A stretch of DNA of 64,000 nucleotides from Brevundimonas sp. 357 (GCF_003938605.1 NZ_RHWX01000002.1:62001-126000), one strand, 5' to 3'. Counted from the first letter of the stretch, positions 44,476 through 51,966 are shown. The notes: a model not told the origin generated them from the sequence alone. Numbers and translations: made by a program.

Positions 44476-45403
44476 GGCGCACGATCACCGGGCGGTGGTC
44501 CGAGCCCGTCTTCTGGCCCAGCCGCCGTTCGACCAACGCCAGATCGGGCGAGCGCCAGACGTGGTCGATGGTGATGCCGAGGAAGGCGGGCAGGGCCGAA
44601 GGCCAGGTGCCCGGCCGGGCGGGAGCGGGGATCAGGCCGGTTTGGGCCTTGATCTGACGACCGATGCGGCCGCTGGAGACGGTATTGAAATCGCCCGCCA
44701 CGACGACCGGGCCTTCCAGCCCGGCGCGCAGTCCGGCCAGCCGCTGCGCCTGACTGATCTGGCCATAGGGATGCTGGAAAGGCCAGGGGCGCGTCATGTG
44801 GACGGCGATCAGGCTGATCGGTCCCAGTGGCGTCTCGGCCTGGGCGACCAGGGCGGCCAGCCCCTGACCGTCGGCGTCGCGCACACGGCGTAGGGGCAGA
44901 CGCGAGGCGATCACTGAGCGCGCGGCGCCGCTGGGCCGGTCCTTGCGCGGCGTGCTGACCCGGTGTGGATAGGCGGCCAGGATGGCGTCCAGTTGCGCGG
45001 CGGGGGCGTCGCCCAGTTCGATCAGCATGACGACATCGGCGTCGGCCTGTTCGATGGAGCGGGCGATGGCCGCCACGTCTTCGTTTCTCGCCCATAGATT
45101 GGCGGAATAGACGCTCAGGGTGTCCGGCTCGGCCGCGCGGCCCCGATCCGGCGTCCACTGCGGCCAGACGGCCAGAAGCAGCAGTCCCGCCACGCCTGCG
45201 CCCAGCGCCGCCATGTCCCACAGGCGAAGCAGCAGGAAGAGGCCGCACAGCACGACGGTCGCAACCAGGGCGGGCGCTGTGAACTGGGTCAGCAGGTCGG
45301 GCAGGCGGTGGCCGATGCGGCTGAGCGCCGAGACGGCGACGAGGCCGGGCGGCGCCAGCAGGACCAGGGCGGCCAGCCTCATCAGGGCCTGGGTCAGGGT
45401 CAT
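44456..45403 (-). CDS. Membrane endonuclease/exonuclease/phosphatase family protein
   Basis: 315-aa protein with three N-terminal membrane helices (residues about 1-85) followed by an EEP domain. Catalytic segments are YSANLWARNEDVAAI, VVMLIELGD (metal Glu), VAGDFNTVSSG, TIDHVW and GSDHRPVIVRL. The domain probably faces the periplasm, as in similar membrane-anchored EEP proteins of unknown substrate. It is convergent with the CCA-transferase gene. Confidence 0.87.
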   Translation of the reverse strand: MTLTQALMRLAALVLLAPPGLVAVSALSRIGHRLPDLLTQFTAPALVATVVLCGLFLLLRLWDMAALGAGVAGLLLLAVWPQWTPDRGRAAEPDTLSVYSANLWARNEDVAAIARSIEQADADVVMLIELGDAPAAQLDAILAAYPHRVSTPRKDRPSGAARSVIASRLPLRRVRDADGQGLAALVAQAETPLGPISLIAVHMTRPWPFQHPYGQISQAQRLAGLRAGLEGPVVVAGDFNTVSSGRIGRQIKAQTGLIPAPARPGTWPSALPAFLGITIDHVWRSPDLALVERRLGQKTGSDHRPVIVRLSRAEP

Positions 45404-45628
45404 GCAGCGACCTTTGAAGAGAGCGTGTGGGCGCTCCGGTTAGCGCGTCGGCGCCGGGCCTGTCGAGCGGGGCGTCATGCGTCCAAATGCGCGGGCGGGG
45501 CGCGTGTCGATAGCGCGTCCGACGCGGCCAATCCCAGAAAATTCCCGGCTTTGGCGCTGTTTGGAGCGGATCGGCGCGCCGGGGTTCGGCGCCTGAGCAG
45601 ACTGCGATCTCAACCTTTGGAGACCGCC

Positions 45629-47116
45629 ATGAGCGATGACGCCAGCGCGCGGCTCGGCCTGCCTTATTTGGCGGCCGGACAGCTGCAGAAACACGTGACC
45701 CTGAACGAGGCCCTGACCCGTCTGGACGCCCTGATCCAGACGGCGGTGGTCAGCCGCACGGTCAGCGATCAGCCCGCCGATCCGGTCGAGGGCGCGCTCT
45801 ACATCCTGCCGGAAGCGGCGACAGGCGCGGACTGGGCGACGCATCCGGCGGGCCGTCTGCTGCGGCATGAGCGGGGCGGCTGGCTGCCGGTTCCGGCGCC
45901 GGACGGTCTGCTGGCCGTGGTGCTGGACAGCGAGGAGATATTGGTCCGGCGCGAAGGCGTCTGGACGCCCCTGTCCTTCGGCCTGCCGCAGGAGATCCAG
46001 CAGATCACCCGTCTGGGCGTGAACACCACGGCGGATGCGACGAACGTCGTCGCCGTGCGGGCCAACAAGGCGCTGTGGACCGCGCTGGAAAGCGAGAGCG
46101 GCGGCGACGGCGATCTGCGCTTCACCTTCAACAAGCAGACGGCGGGCGACGTCCTTTCCCTGCTGTTCCAGAGCGGCTGGGGCGGGCGGGCCGAGCTGGG
46201 TCTGGTCGGGGACGACGACCTGCGGCTGAAGGTCAGCCCCGACGGCGGCGCCTGGCGCGAGGTGCTGATGGCCGATCGTCACACGGGCCGGGCCTGGTTC
46301 GCCAAAGGCGCGACGCGGCGCGAGACGACGACCCTGACGACGGGCGGCGCCTGGTCCCCGCCTGAATGGGCGCGGTGGGTCGAGGCGGTCTGCGTCGGCG
46401 GAGGAGGCGGCGGCGGCGCCGGTCTGGCCGGTGCGGCGGGAACCGTCCGCCACGGCGGCGGAGGTGGCGGCGCGGGCGGCGTGATGAGCGCCCTTTGGCC
46501 CGCCGAGGCCCTCGGCGTCGGGCTGACGGTCGTCGTCGGCGCGGGCGGCGGCGGCGGTCCCGACTCGGGCGCAGCGGGCGCGTCGGGCGCGGACAGCCGC
46601 ATCGCCCTGGGCGGCGTGACGTTGCTGACCGGCGAGGGCGGGCGGGGCGGGGCGGGGGGCTCTGCGGCGTCCGGGCTCGGCGGGGCGGGCGGCGGGGGCC
46701 TGCCTCCATCAAACGCGGGCGGCGCATCCGCCGCCACGCTTGCGGGCGGCGGCGGACAGTCGGGCGCCCGCCCTGACGGCGCGGGCGGCGGCGGGGCCGG
46801 GGGCGGGCTCAGCGCGGCTAACGTCGCCCAGTCCGGGGGAGCGGGCGGTGATGGCGGCAGTCTGTCCGTGAAGGCGCTTGGCGGCGCGGCCGGCTCAGGC
46901 GTCGGCGCGGCGGGACAGGGCGCGCCTGTCGGCGACCTGCACTGGGCGGGCGGCGGCGGCTCCGGCGGCGGCGCGCAGGCCTCTGGCGCGGGAAGCGCGG
47001 GCGGCGACGGCGGTCTCTATGGCGCAGGCGGCGGCGGCGGCGGGGCCGGCGTCACCGTGGCGGGCGTCGGCGGGGCGGGCGCGGCCGGCGTAGTCCTGCT
47101 GACGGTGATCGGGTGA
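45629..47116 (+). CDS. Phage-type fibre protein: DUF2793 plus glycine-rich C-terminus
   Basis: 495-aa phage-derived protein. Residues 1-120 (SARLGLPYLAAGQLQKHVTLNEALTRLDALI, ILPEAATGADWATHPAGRLLRHE...WTPLSF) match DUF2793, a domain of phage and gene-transfer-agent fibres. The middle is a beta-rich collar; residues about 255-495 are strongly Gly-rich (GGGGGGAGLAGAAG, GGGGGAG and similar), as in phage glycine-rich fibre tips that bind host surfaces. TTTGGAG precedes the start. It heads a packed plus-strand cassette with lysis genes but without other phage structural genes. Confidence 0.85.
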   Translation: MSDDASARLGLPYLAAGQLQKHVTLNEALTRLDALIQTAVVSRTVSDQPADPVEGALYILPEAATGADWATHPAGRLLRHERGGWLPVPAPDGLLAVVLDSEEILVRREGVWTPLSFGLPQEIQQITRLGVNTTADATNVVAVRANKALWTALESESGGDGDLRFTFNKQTAGDVLSLLFQSGWGGRAELGLVGDDDLRLKVSPDGGAWREVLMADRHTGRAWFAKGATRRETTTLTTGGAWSPPEWARWVEAVCVGGGGGGGAGLAGAAGTVRHGGGGGGAGGVMSALWPAEALGVGLTVVVGAGGGGGPDSGAAGASGADSRIALGGVTLLTGEGGRGGAGGSAASGLGGAGGGGLPPSNAGGASAATLAGGGGQSGARPDGAGGGGAGGGLSAANVAQSGGAGGDGGSLSVKALGGAAGSGVGAAGQGAPVGDLHWAGGGGSGGGAQASGAGSAGGDGGLYGAGGGGGGAGVTVAGVGGAGAAGVVLLTVIG

Positions 47117-47120
47117 TCCG

Positions 47121-47321
47121 ATGACACGACGCCTGCACCGCATCTTTGAGGCCGTGGAGCCTTGGGAAGACGCCGCGTCCGCTCTGTCGGCACTACCGGA
47201 ACTGCCGGACCAGGAGATCTGGTCCGCGCCTGACCGCCTCAGCGCCGACGACTGTTTCGACCACCTGGGCGCCGACTGGCGAGGACCGGTCCGTCCGCAT
47301 GATCCAGAGGATGAGCAATGA
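47121..47321 (+). CDS. Small acidic protein of the fibre-lysis cassette
   Basis: 66-aa protein rich in Asp, Glu and Pro (EPWEDAASALSALPELPDQEIWSAPDRL...DPEDEQ), with no membrane helix. It starts 4 nt after the fibre gene and overlaps the next start by 4 nt, so it belongs to the cassette. I do not recognise a family. A fibre chaperone or other accessory role would fit its position, but this is a guess. Confidence 0.6.
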   Translation: MTRRLHRIFEAVEPWEDAASALSALPELPDQEIWSAPDRLSADDCFDHLGADWRGPVRPHDPEDEQ

Positions 47322-47584
47322 TGTCAGAACATCTCGACAAGCCCGCCCCCGCTGAAATGGCCGAGGGCCGCTGGCTGTGGCGCCGCCTCTATGTCTATGG
47401 CGCCAGTCTGGCGCTGTGGCTGCTGTTGCGCCTGGCCGTGAATCGGGCCGAGGCTGCGGACATGCCGCGCATCGCCGAGGGGCTGATGGGGCTGATCGCC
47501 CTGATGCTGCTGCTTTATCTGGTGGCGCCCAGCGCCCAGCAGATCGTCAATCTGGCGCGGCTGCGCGCGGGCGGGAAGCCATGA
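47318..47584 (+). CDS. Small membrane protein, possible holin
   Basis: 88-aa protein with two predicted membrane helices: YVYGASLALWLLLRLAV and LMGLIALMLLLYLVAPSA, with a charged N-terminus and a basic C-terminus. Size, topology and position directly before an endolysin gene suggest a holin, but no family motif is recognised. It overlaps the previous stop and the next start by 4 nt each. Confidence 0.65.
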   Translation: MMSEHLDKPAPAEMAEGRWLWRRLYVYGASLALWLLLRLAVNRAEAADMPRIAEGLMGLIALMLLLYLVAPSAQQIVNLARLRAGGKP

Positions 47585-47964
47585 GCTTCCGTCTGTCGCA
47601 ACGCTCGCGCGAGCGGTTGAAGGGCGTTCATCCCGATCTGGTCGCCGTGGTCGAGGCGGCGATCCGCCTGACGCCGGTGGACTTCATGATCACGGAAGGA
47701 CTGCGCACGCCCGCGCGCCAGGCGGAACTGGTCCGCGCGGGGGCCAGCCGGACGCTGAACTCGCGCCACCTGACCGGGCACGCGGTCGATGTCGTCGCCT
47801 GGGTCGACGGCGACGTGCGCTGGGACTGGCCGCTGTATCCTCGTATCGCCGAGGCGTTCAAGGCGGCGGCGAAGGATCGGGATGTGGCTCTGATCTGGGG
47901 CGGCGACTGGCCGCGCCTGCGCGACGGACCGCATTTCGAGCTGGATCGGGGGGCCTATCCATGA
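47581..47964 (+). CDS. M15-family peptidoglycan peptidase (endolysin)
   Basis: 127-aa minimal peptidase of the VanY/L-Ala-D-Glu endopeptidase type. Zinc ligands are seen in SRHLTGHAVDVVAWVDG (His, Asp) and GPHFELD (His); FMITEGLRTPARQAELVRAG is the family substrate-side motif, and LIWGGDW precedes the last ligand. Having no signal peptide, it would need a holin to reach the wall, which fits the upstream small membrane protein. It overlaps both neighbours by 4 nt. Confidence 0.9.
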   Translation: MSFRLSQRSRERLKGVHPDLVAVVEAAIRLTPVDFMITEGLRTPARQAELVRAGASRTLNSRHLTGHAVDVVAWVDGDVRWDWPLYPRIAEAFKAAAKDRDVALIWGGDWPRLRDGPHFELDRGAYP

Positions 47965-48440
47965 GCGCGCGATTTCTGCGCGTGCTGACGCCTCTGGGGC
48001 GGCTGGTCGTGGCGGCTCTGGCGCTGGGCCTGATGTTGCTGATCGGCAAGGGGGCGGGGCTGAGTTGGGATCCGCTCGGTCTGCAGGCCCGGCGTCATGC
48101 CGAGACGGAGCGCCGCGTCGACCGGGCCGAACAGGACGCGGCCGCCCGCACGATCGAAGCGGAAGGGCGGGGGCGTCAGACCGATCGCCTCCGCGATTTT
48201 CACCAACAGAGCCGGGCTGTCGATCGCGCGACGATCACGGCCGAACAGAAGGCGAGGAGCGCCGATGACGCCGACACACCCCTGGATGACGCTGTCGCTC
48301 GGCGTCTTGATGATCATGACCGCGAGCTGTGCCGTCTCTCGCCCCGTCTCGGCGGTTGCGCCGCCTCGGCTGATGCTGCCGCCGGAAGCCGAGGCGCGGT
48401 GCGGCCTGGCGCGGTTGCCGCCCCAGGCGACGGCGGCTGA
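47961..48440 (+). CDS. Rz-like inner-membrane spanin subunit
   Basis: 159-aa protein with one N-terminal membrane helix (LVVAALALGLMLLIGKGAG), then a long charged helical region (RRHAETERRVDRAEQDAAARTIEAEGRGR...) and the Rz-like end ARRLDDHDRELCRLSP. This layout is that of phage i-spanins. The last 176 nt overlap the next gene in the +1 frame, the classic Rz/Rz1 arrangement. The final 45 residues are low-complexity Ala/Gly, shaped by the overlapping frame. Confidence 0.72.
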   Translation: MSARFLRVLTPLGRLVVAALALGLMLLIGKGAGLSWDPLGLQARRHAETERRVDRAEQDAAARTIEAEGRGRQTDRLRDFHQQSRAVDRATITAEQKARSADDADTPLDDAVARRLDDHDRELCRLSPRLGGCAASADAAAGSRGAVRPGAVAAPGDGG

Positions 48441-48615
48441 TCTGGAGGCCGCCTATGTCCGGCGCGGCGCTCAGATCGCGGCCTGCGACGCGGCGCGACA
48501 GCTGGCGGTGGAAACGCTGAGGGACGAACGCGCCCTTATCGACGCCTGGTTGAAGTGCGTGGGGCGGCAAAAAATGCCTGTTAACTCGGTAAAAAATGCC
48601 GCCCATCGGTGCTGA
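48265..48615 (+). CDS. Rz1-like outer-membrane spanin lipoprotein (overlapping frame)
   Basis: 116-aa lipoprotein: MTPTHPWMTLSLGVLMIMTASC puts the lipidated Cys at residue 22. A Pro-rich stretch (VSAVAPPRLMLPPEAEARCGL) and a helix (ADLEAAYVRRGAQIAACDAARQLAVETLRDERALIDAWLKC) match o-spanin proteins. It begins inside the i-spanin gene in another frame and continues 175 nt past its end, so it is a real, partly nested gene and not a shadow. The last 16 residues run through a short inverted repeat, so the natural end is less certain. Confidence 0.7.
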   Translation: MTPTHPWMTLSLGVLMIMTASCAVSRPVSAVAPPRLMLPPEAEARCGLARLPPQATAADLEAAYVRRGAQIAACDAARQLAVETLRDERALIDAWLKCVGRQKMPVNSVKNAAHRC

Positions 48616-48696
48616 AGGGAAGGAAGTGCCGAGTGTCTCGCGGGTCGAGACTGTTTGTTTTCAATAAGATACATGAAGCTAGGCGTTGGTGCGGTC

Positions 48697-48712
48697 TGGC
48701 CCGCGCCTTGCT
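48697..48712 (+). promoter_or_regulatory. Sigma54 promoter of the first flagellin
   Basis: TGGCCCGCGCCTTGCT has GG at 48698-48699 and GC at 48710-48711 with exactly ten bases between, the -24/-12 arrangement of Caulobacter class IV flagellar promoters. The expected start of transcription is near 48722, just where the conserved flagellin leader begins. Confidence 0.8.
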
Positions 48713-48722
48713 GCGTAGGCGT

Positions 48723-48788
48723 CCGAGCAGAATGCTCCCGGCAGCCAAAACGGCGTCGGACATCGTCTGAAGACAAAGGACAGCCAAA
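48723..48788 (+). promoter_or_regulatory. Conserved flagellin 5' leader, copy 1
   Basis: 66-nt leader with 61 of 66 bases identical to copy 2. It holds a GAGCA-gaa-TGCTC hairpin, a second GC-rich stem around CCAAAAC, and the AAAGGA ribosome site. In Caulobacter the fljK leader is the target of FlbT, so this is probably the same kind of post-transcriptional control element. Confidence 0.65.
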
Positions 48789-49595
48789 ATGGCTAACAGC
48801 ATCAACACCAATGCTGGCGCTCTCATCGCCCTGCAAAACCTGAACGCGACGAATCGTGACCTGAACGTCGCGCAAAACCGCGTGAACACGGGTCTGAAGG
48901 TCTCCACGGCCAAGGACAACGGCGCCATCTTCGCCATCGCCACCGCACAGCGCGCCGAAATGGGCGCTCTGGATTCGGTGAAGCAATCGATCCAGCGCGG
49001 TCAGTCGATCGTCGACGTGGCCCTGGCCGCCGGCGAGACCATCACCAAGGCCCTGGAAGAACAGAAGAGCCTGGCGGTCGCCATCGCTTCGTCGACCGGC
49101 GCGGCTCAAACGGCTTACTTGGCTGACTACAACGCCCTGGGCGGTGAAATCACCAAGGCCCTGGCCGGCGCGACCTTCGACGGCGTGAACCTGTTCTCCA
49201 ACACCACGCAGCAGTCGGTTCTGACCAGCACCTCGGGCGCGACCCAGAACATCGGCACGGGCGCGGCGATCACGGTCGCCACCACGGCTACCCTGTCGGC
49301 TCCGGCGGACGCCACGGCCGCTCAGGCTGCGATCACGGCCGTCGACACCGCCATCAGCGGCTTCACCGCCGAACTCGGCAAGCTGGGCACCCAGTCGAAG
49401 TCGATGGAGCGTCAACTGACCTTCGTCAGCAAGATGCAGGACTCGCTGGAAGTCGGCATCGGCAACCTGGTCGACGCCGACCTGGCCAAGGAAAGCGCTC
49501 GCCTGACGGCTCTGCAGACCAAGCAGCAGCTGGGCGTGCAGGCGCTGTCGATCGCGAACCAGTCCAGCTCGATCCTGCTGGGCCTGTTCCGTTAA
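48789..49595 (+). CDS. Flagellin
   Basis: 268-aa flagellin, short as in Caulobacter. Conserved N-terminal D0/D1 (ANSINTNAGALIALQNLNATNRDLNVAQNRVNTGLKV) and C-terminal D1/D0 (MEREL-like MERQLTFVSKMQDSLEVGIGNLVDADLAKESARL...QSSSILLGLFR) frame a short Thr/Ala-rich variable part at about 135-185. It follows a sigma54 promoter and a structured leader. The start codon lies in a small AGCCA/TGGCT hairpin. Nearly identical to the next flagellin outside the central part; exported by the flagellar type III system. Confidence 0.97.
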   Translation: MANSINTNAGALIALQNLNATNRDLNVAQNRVNTGLKVSTAKDNGAIFAIATAQRAEMGALDSVKQSIQRGQSIVDVALAAGETITKALEEQKSLAVAIASSTGAAQTAYLADYNALGGEITKALAGATFDGVNLFSNTTQQSVLTSTSGATQNIGTGAAITVATTATLSAPADATAAQAAITAVDTAISGFTAELGKLGTQSKSMERQLTFVSKMQDSLEVGIGNLVDADLAKESARLTALQTKQQLGVQALSIANQSSSILLGLFR

Positions 49596-49602
49596 CACTG
49601 AA

Positions 49603-49624
49603 GGCGGCGGTTGAGGCCGCCGCC
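49603..49624. other. Hairpin between the two near-identical flagellin genes
   Basis: GGCGGCGG-TTGAGG-CCGCCGCC forms an 8-bp GC stem 8 nt after the first flagellin stop, without a T tract. It lies before leader copy 2 and may protect the 3' end of the first message or mark a processing point. Confidence 0.5.
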
Positions 49625-49640
49625 TGACCACCTCTCGCTA

Positions 49641-49706
49641 CCGAGCAGAATGCTCACCGACGCCAAAACGGCGTCGGCCATCGTCTGAAGACAAAGGACA
49701 GCCAAA
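49641..49706 (+). promoter_or_regulatory. Conserved flagellin 5' leader, copy 2
   Basis: 66-nt copy of the leader in front of the first flagellin (five differences). Here the middle stem is a perfect CCGACGCC/GGCGTCGG. No GG-N10-GC promoter lies upstream, so this leader is probably inside a two-gene message from the first promoter. Confidence 0.6.
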
Positions 49707-50510
49707 ATGGCTAACAGCATCAACACCAATGCGGGCGCCCTCATCGCCCTGCAAAACCTGAACGCGACGAACCGCGACCTCAACGTCACGCAGAACCGCG
49801 TCAACACCGGCCTGAAGGTCTCCACGGCCAAGGACAACGGCGCCATCTTCGCCATCGCCACGTCGCAGCGCGCCGAAATGGGCGCTCTGGACTCGGTGAA
49901 GCAGTCGATCCAGCGCGGTCAGTCGATCGTCGATGTCGCCCTGGCCGCCGGCGAGATCGTCACCAAGGCTCTGGAAGAACAGAAGGGCCTGGCGGTCGCC
50001 ATCGCTTCGTCGACCGGCGCGGCACAGACGGCTTACCTGGCCGACTTCAACGCCCTGGGCAATGAAATCACCAAGGCCCTGGGCGGCGCGAGCTTCGACG
50101 GCGTGAACCTGTTCAAGGCCAACGCTGCGGCTGTCGACGTCCGCACCGGCACTGGCGCGGCCGACACCTTCACCGTGAAGGCGATCGCGGCGGCGGATAC
50201 CGCCGTCGCCACCGCCGGCGGCGCGGCGACCGTGGCCACCGCCACGACCGCTGCGGTCGAAGGCGCCATCACGGCCTTCACCGCCGTGCTGGGCGACCTG
50301 GGCACCAAGTCGAAGTCCATGGATCGTCAGCTGACCTTCGTCAGCAAGATGCAGGACTCGCTTGAAGTCGGCATCGGCAACCTGGTGGACGCCGACCTGG
50401 CCAAGGAAAGCGCCCGCCTGACGGCTCTGCAGACCAAGCAGCAGCTGGGCGTGCAGGCGCTGTCGATCGCGAACCAGTCCAGCTCGATCCTGCTGGGCCT
50501 GTTCCGCTAA
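49707..50510 (+). CDS. Flagellin (second copy)
   Basis: 267-aa paralogue of the previous flagellin; the first ~130 and last ~75 residues are almost identical, while the middle (residues about 135-190, rich in Ala/Thr/Val: VDVRTGTGAADTFTVKAIAAADTA...) differs. It follows the repeated leader. Multiple similar flagellins are normal in Caulobacterales filaments. The near-identity of ends and leaders indicates recent duplication or gene conversion. Confidence 0.97.
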   Translation: MANSINTNAGALIALQNLNATNRDLNVTQNRVNTGLKVSTAKDNGAIFAIATSQRAEMGALDSVKQSIQRGQSIVDVALAAGEIVTKALEEQKGLAVAIASSTGAAQTAYLADFNALGNEITKALGGASFDGVNLFKANAAAVDVRTGTGAADTFTVKAIAAADTAVATAGGAATVATATTAAVEGAITAFTAVLGDLGTKSKSMDRQLTFVSKMQDSLEVGIGNLVDADLAKESARLTALQTKQQLGVQALSIANQSSSILLGLFR

Positions 50511-50526
50511 TCCGACGCGGTTAAGG

Positions 50527-50554
50527 AAGGGGCGGGCCGCTGGTTCGCCCCTTT
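50527..50554 (+). terminator. Weak terminator after the second flagellin
   Basis: AAGGGGCG pairs with CGCCCCTT around an 11-nt loop, followed by a short TCTC-type tract. It lies 17 nt after the flagellin stop. Termination would be partial. Confidence 0.5.
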
Positions 50555-50600
50555 CTCGCATCGTTGAGACGGGAGGCGCGGCAGGTCCGCGCAGAGGGAT

Positions 50601-50882
50601 ATGGCTGACAATGTCGCAGGAGTTTCCAGCGTAACCTATCTGGACCGCGAGCCGCAGGGTGTCGTGGTCGAGCCGAAACCCGCTGTTCAGGCGTCTCAGG
50701 ACGCAGCCGATGACGCGGGCCGTTACCGACTGACGATCGAGCGCGAGTCGACGGGCTATGTCTACAAGACCCTGGACCGCGTGACCGGGGAGGTGATCCG
50801 CCAGTTCCCGCGCGAGGAAGTGCTGAAACTGCGCCAGAGCCCGGCCTACGACGTCGGGAAGATCATCAAGACCGAGGCCTGA
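50601..50882 (+). CDS. flaG: FlaG-family flagellar protein
   Basis: 93-aa protein. The second half (YRLTIERESTGYVYKTLDRVTGEVIRQFPREEVLKLRQSPAYDVGKII) matches FlaG/YvyC: a beta hairpin with the TGEVIRQ(F/I)P motif. FlaG affects filament length or assembly in several bacteria. The first 40 residues are unstructured and Ala/Pro-rich. It lies between flagellin genes, and CAGAGGGAT gives the ribosome site. Confidence 0.85.
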   Translation: MADNVAGVSSVTYLDREPQGVVVEPKPAVQASQDAADDAGRYRLTIERESTGYVYKTLDRVTGEVIRQFPREEVLKLRQSPAYDVGKIIKTEA

Positions 50883-50932
50883 CCAGCCGCTCGTCCGAAC
50901 TATGAAGCGCCCCTCGGCATGGCCGGGCGGCG

Positions 50933-50961
50933 TTAACAGGCGTTGCGATGGCGTTAACCAT
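50933..50961 (+). promoter_or_regulatory. Paired TTAAC motifs, possible CtrA sites
   Basis: TTAAC at 50933 and TTAACCAT at 50954 are spaced by 21 bp, two helical turns, upstream of the third flagellin. TTAACCAT resembles a CtrA half-site of Caulobacter. The standard TTAA-N7-TTAA is not met, so confidence is low. Confidence 0.3.
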
Positions 50962-51019
50962 ACGCTCAGGAATCAGCGTCACTAATGCTCGCCAGAATCG
51001 GACTGAGGCGAGAACAGCC

Positions 51020-51958
51020 ATGAGCAACAGCGTAATCACCAATGCGTCGGCGCTTGTCGCGCTTCAGAACCTGAACGCCACCAACTCCAAGCTGGCGGCG
51101 ACCCAGAGCCGGGTGAACACGGGCCTGAAGGTGCAGGGCGCGCGCGACAACGCCGCCACCTGGGCCGTCGCCCAGAACCAGCGCGCCGACATGAATGCGC
51201 TGGAATCGGTCAAGACCAGCCTGAACCGCGCCACCTCCATCGCCGATGTCGCCCTGGCGGCCGGTCAGCAGATCTCCGACATTCTGGTGGAGCTGCGCCA
51301 GAAGGCCACGGCGGCGGCTGATCCGTCGGCTTCCGATGCGACCCGCAAGGCCTACAACGACGAGTTCCAGTCGCTGCTGAAGTCGTTGCAGTCGTTCGCG
51401 GACAACGCCGCTTTCGACGGCGAGAATATTCTGAACGGCAAGGTTCCGGGCGTGACGCCGACACCGAACCCGCTGACGCCGTTGAATTTCCTGGCCAATG
51501 CGGATGCGTCCGAGACGATCACCATGAACCGTCAGGACATGACGCTGGAGGGGCTTGGCCTGAATAACGTTTTCGGCGGCACCCCCGGCAACGCCGGTCC
51601 GGATGGAATTCCGGGCAATGCGGATGACGTGGCGGCGGTGCCCGGAACGGCTGCGCCCAGCCTGCTGACGGAAGCGAATGCGACAGAGGTGCTGGCCGCC
51701 GTCGAGACCGCGCTGGCGACGGCCAACTCCAGGCTGGCCGAACTGGGCGCCCAGTCCAAGCAGATCGAGAAGCACACTCAGTTCGTCACCAAGCTGATGG
51801 ACTCGCTGGAGGTCGGCGTTGGCAACCTGGTCGATGCGGACATGGCCCGTGAAAGCGCGCGACTGCAGGCCCTGCAGGTTCAGCAGCAACTGGGCGCTCA
51901 GGCGCTGTCGATCGCCAACCAGGCGCCGCAGATCATCCTGTCGCTGTTCAAGGGCTGA
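51020..51958 (+). CDS. Flagellin (third, divergent)
   Basis: 312-aa flagellin, more distant from the other two. The N-terminal part (SNSVITNASALVALQNLNATNSKLAATQSRVNTGLKV) and the C-terminal part (QFVTKLMDSLEVGVGNLVDADMARESARLQALQVQQQLGAQALSIANQAPQIILSLFKG) are conserved. The centre (about 175-235) holds a Gly/Pro/Asp loop (GGTPGNAGPDGIPGNADD) absent from the others. Its leader and promoter differ from the first pair. In Caulobacter such a divergent flagellin (FljJ type) occupies the hook-proximal filament; that placement is inferred. Confidence 0.95.
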   Translation: MSNSVITNASALVALQNLNATNSKLAATQSRVNTGLKVQGARDNAATWAVAQNQRADMNALESVKTSLNRATSIADVALAAGQQISDILVELRQKATAAADPSASDATRKAYNDEFQSLLKSLQSFADNAAFDGENILNGKVPGVTPTPNPLTPLNFLANADASETITMNRQDMTLEGLGLNNVFGGTPGNAGPDGIPGNADDVAAVPGTAAPSLLTEANATEVLAAVETALATANSRLAELGAQSKQIEKHTQFVTKLMDSLEVGVGNLVDADMARESARLQALQVQQQLGAQALSIANQAPQIILSLFKG

Positions 51959-51966
51959 TCGCGGCC

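Noticed and set aside
45629..48615. Complete prophage
   Set aside because: Only fibre and lysis functions are present; flanks are ordinary cellular genes and no attachment repeats, integrase, terminase or capsid genes were seen.
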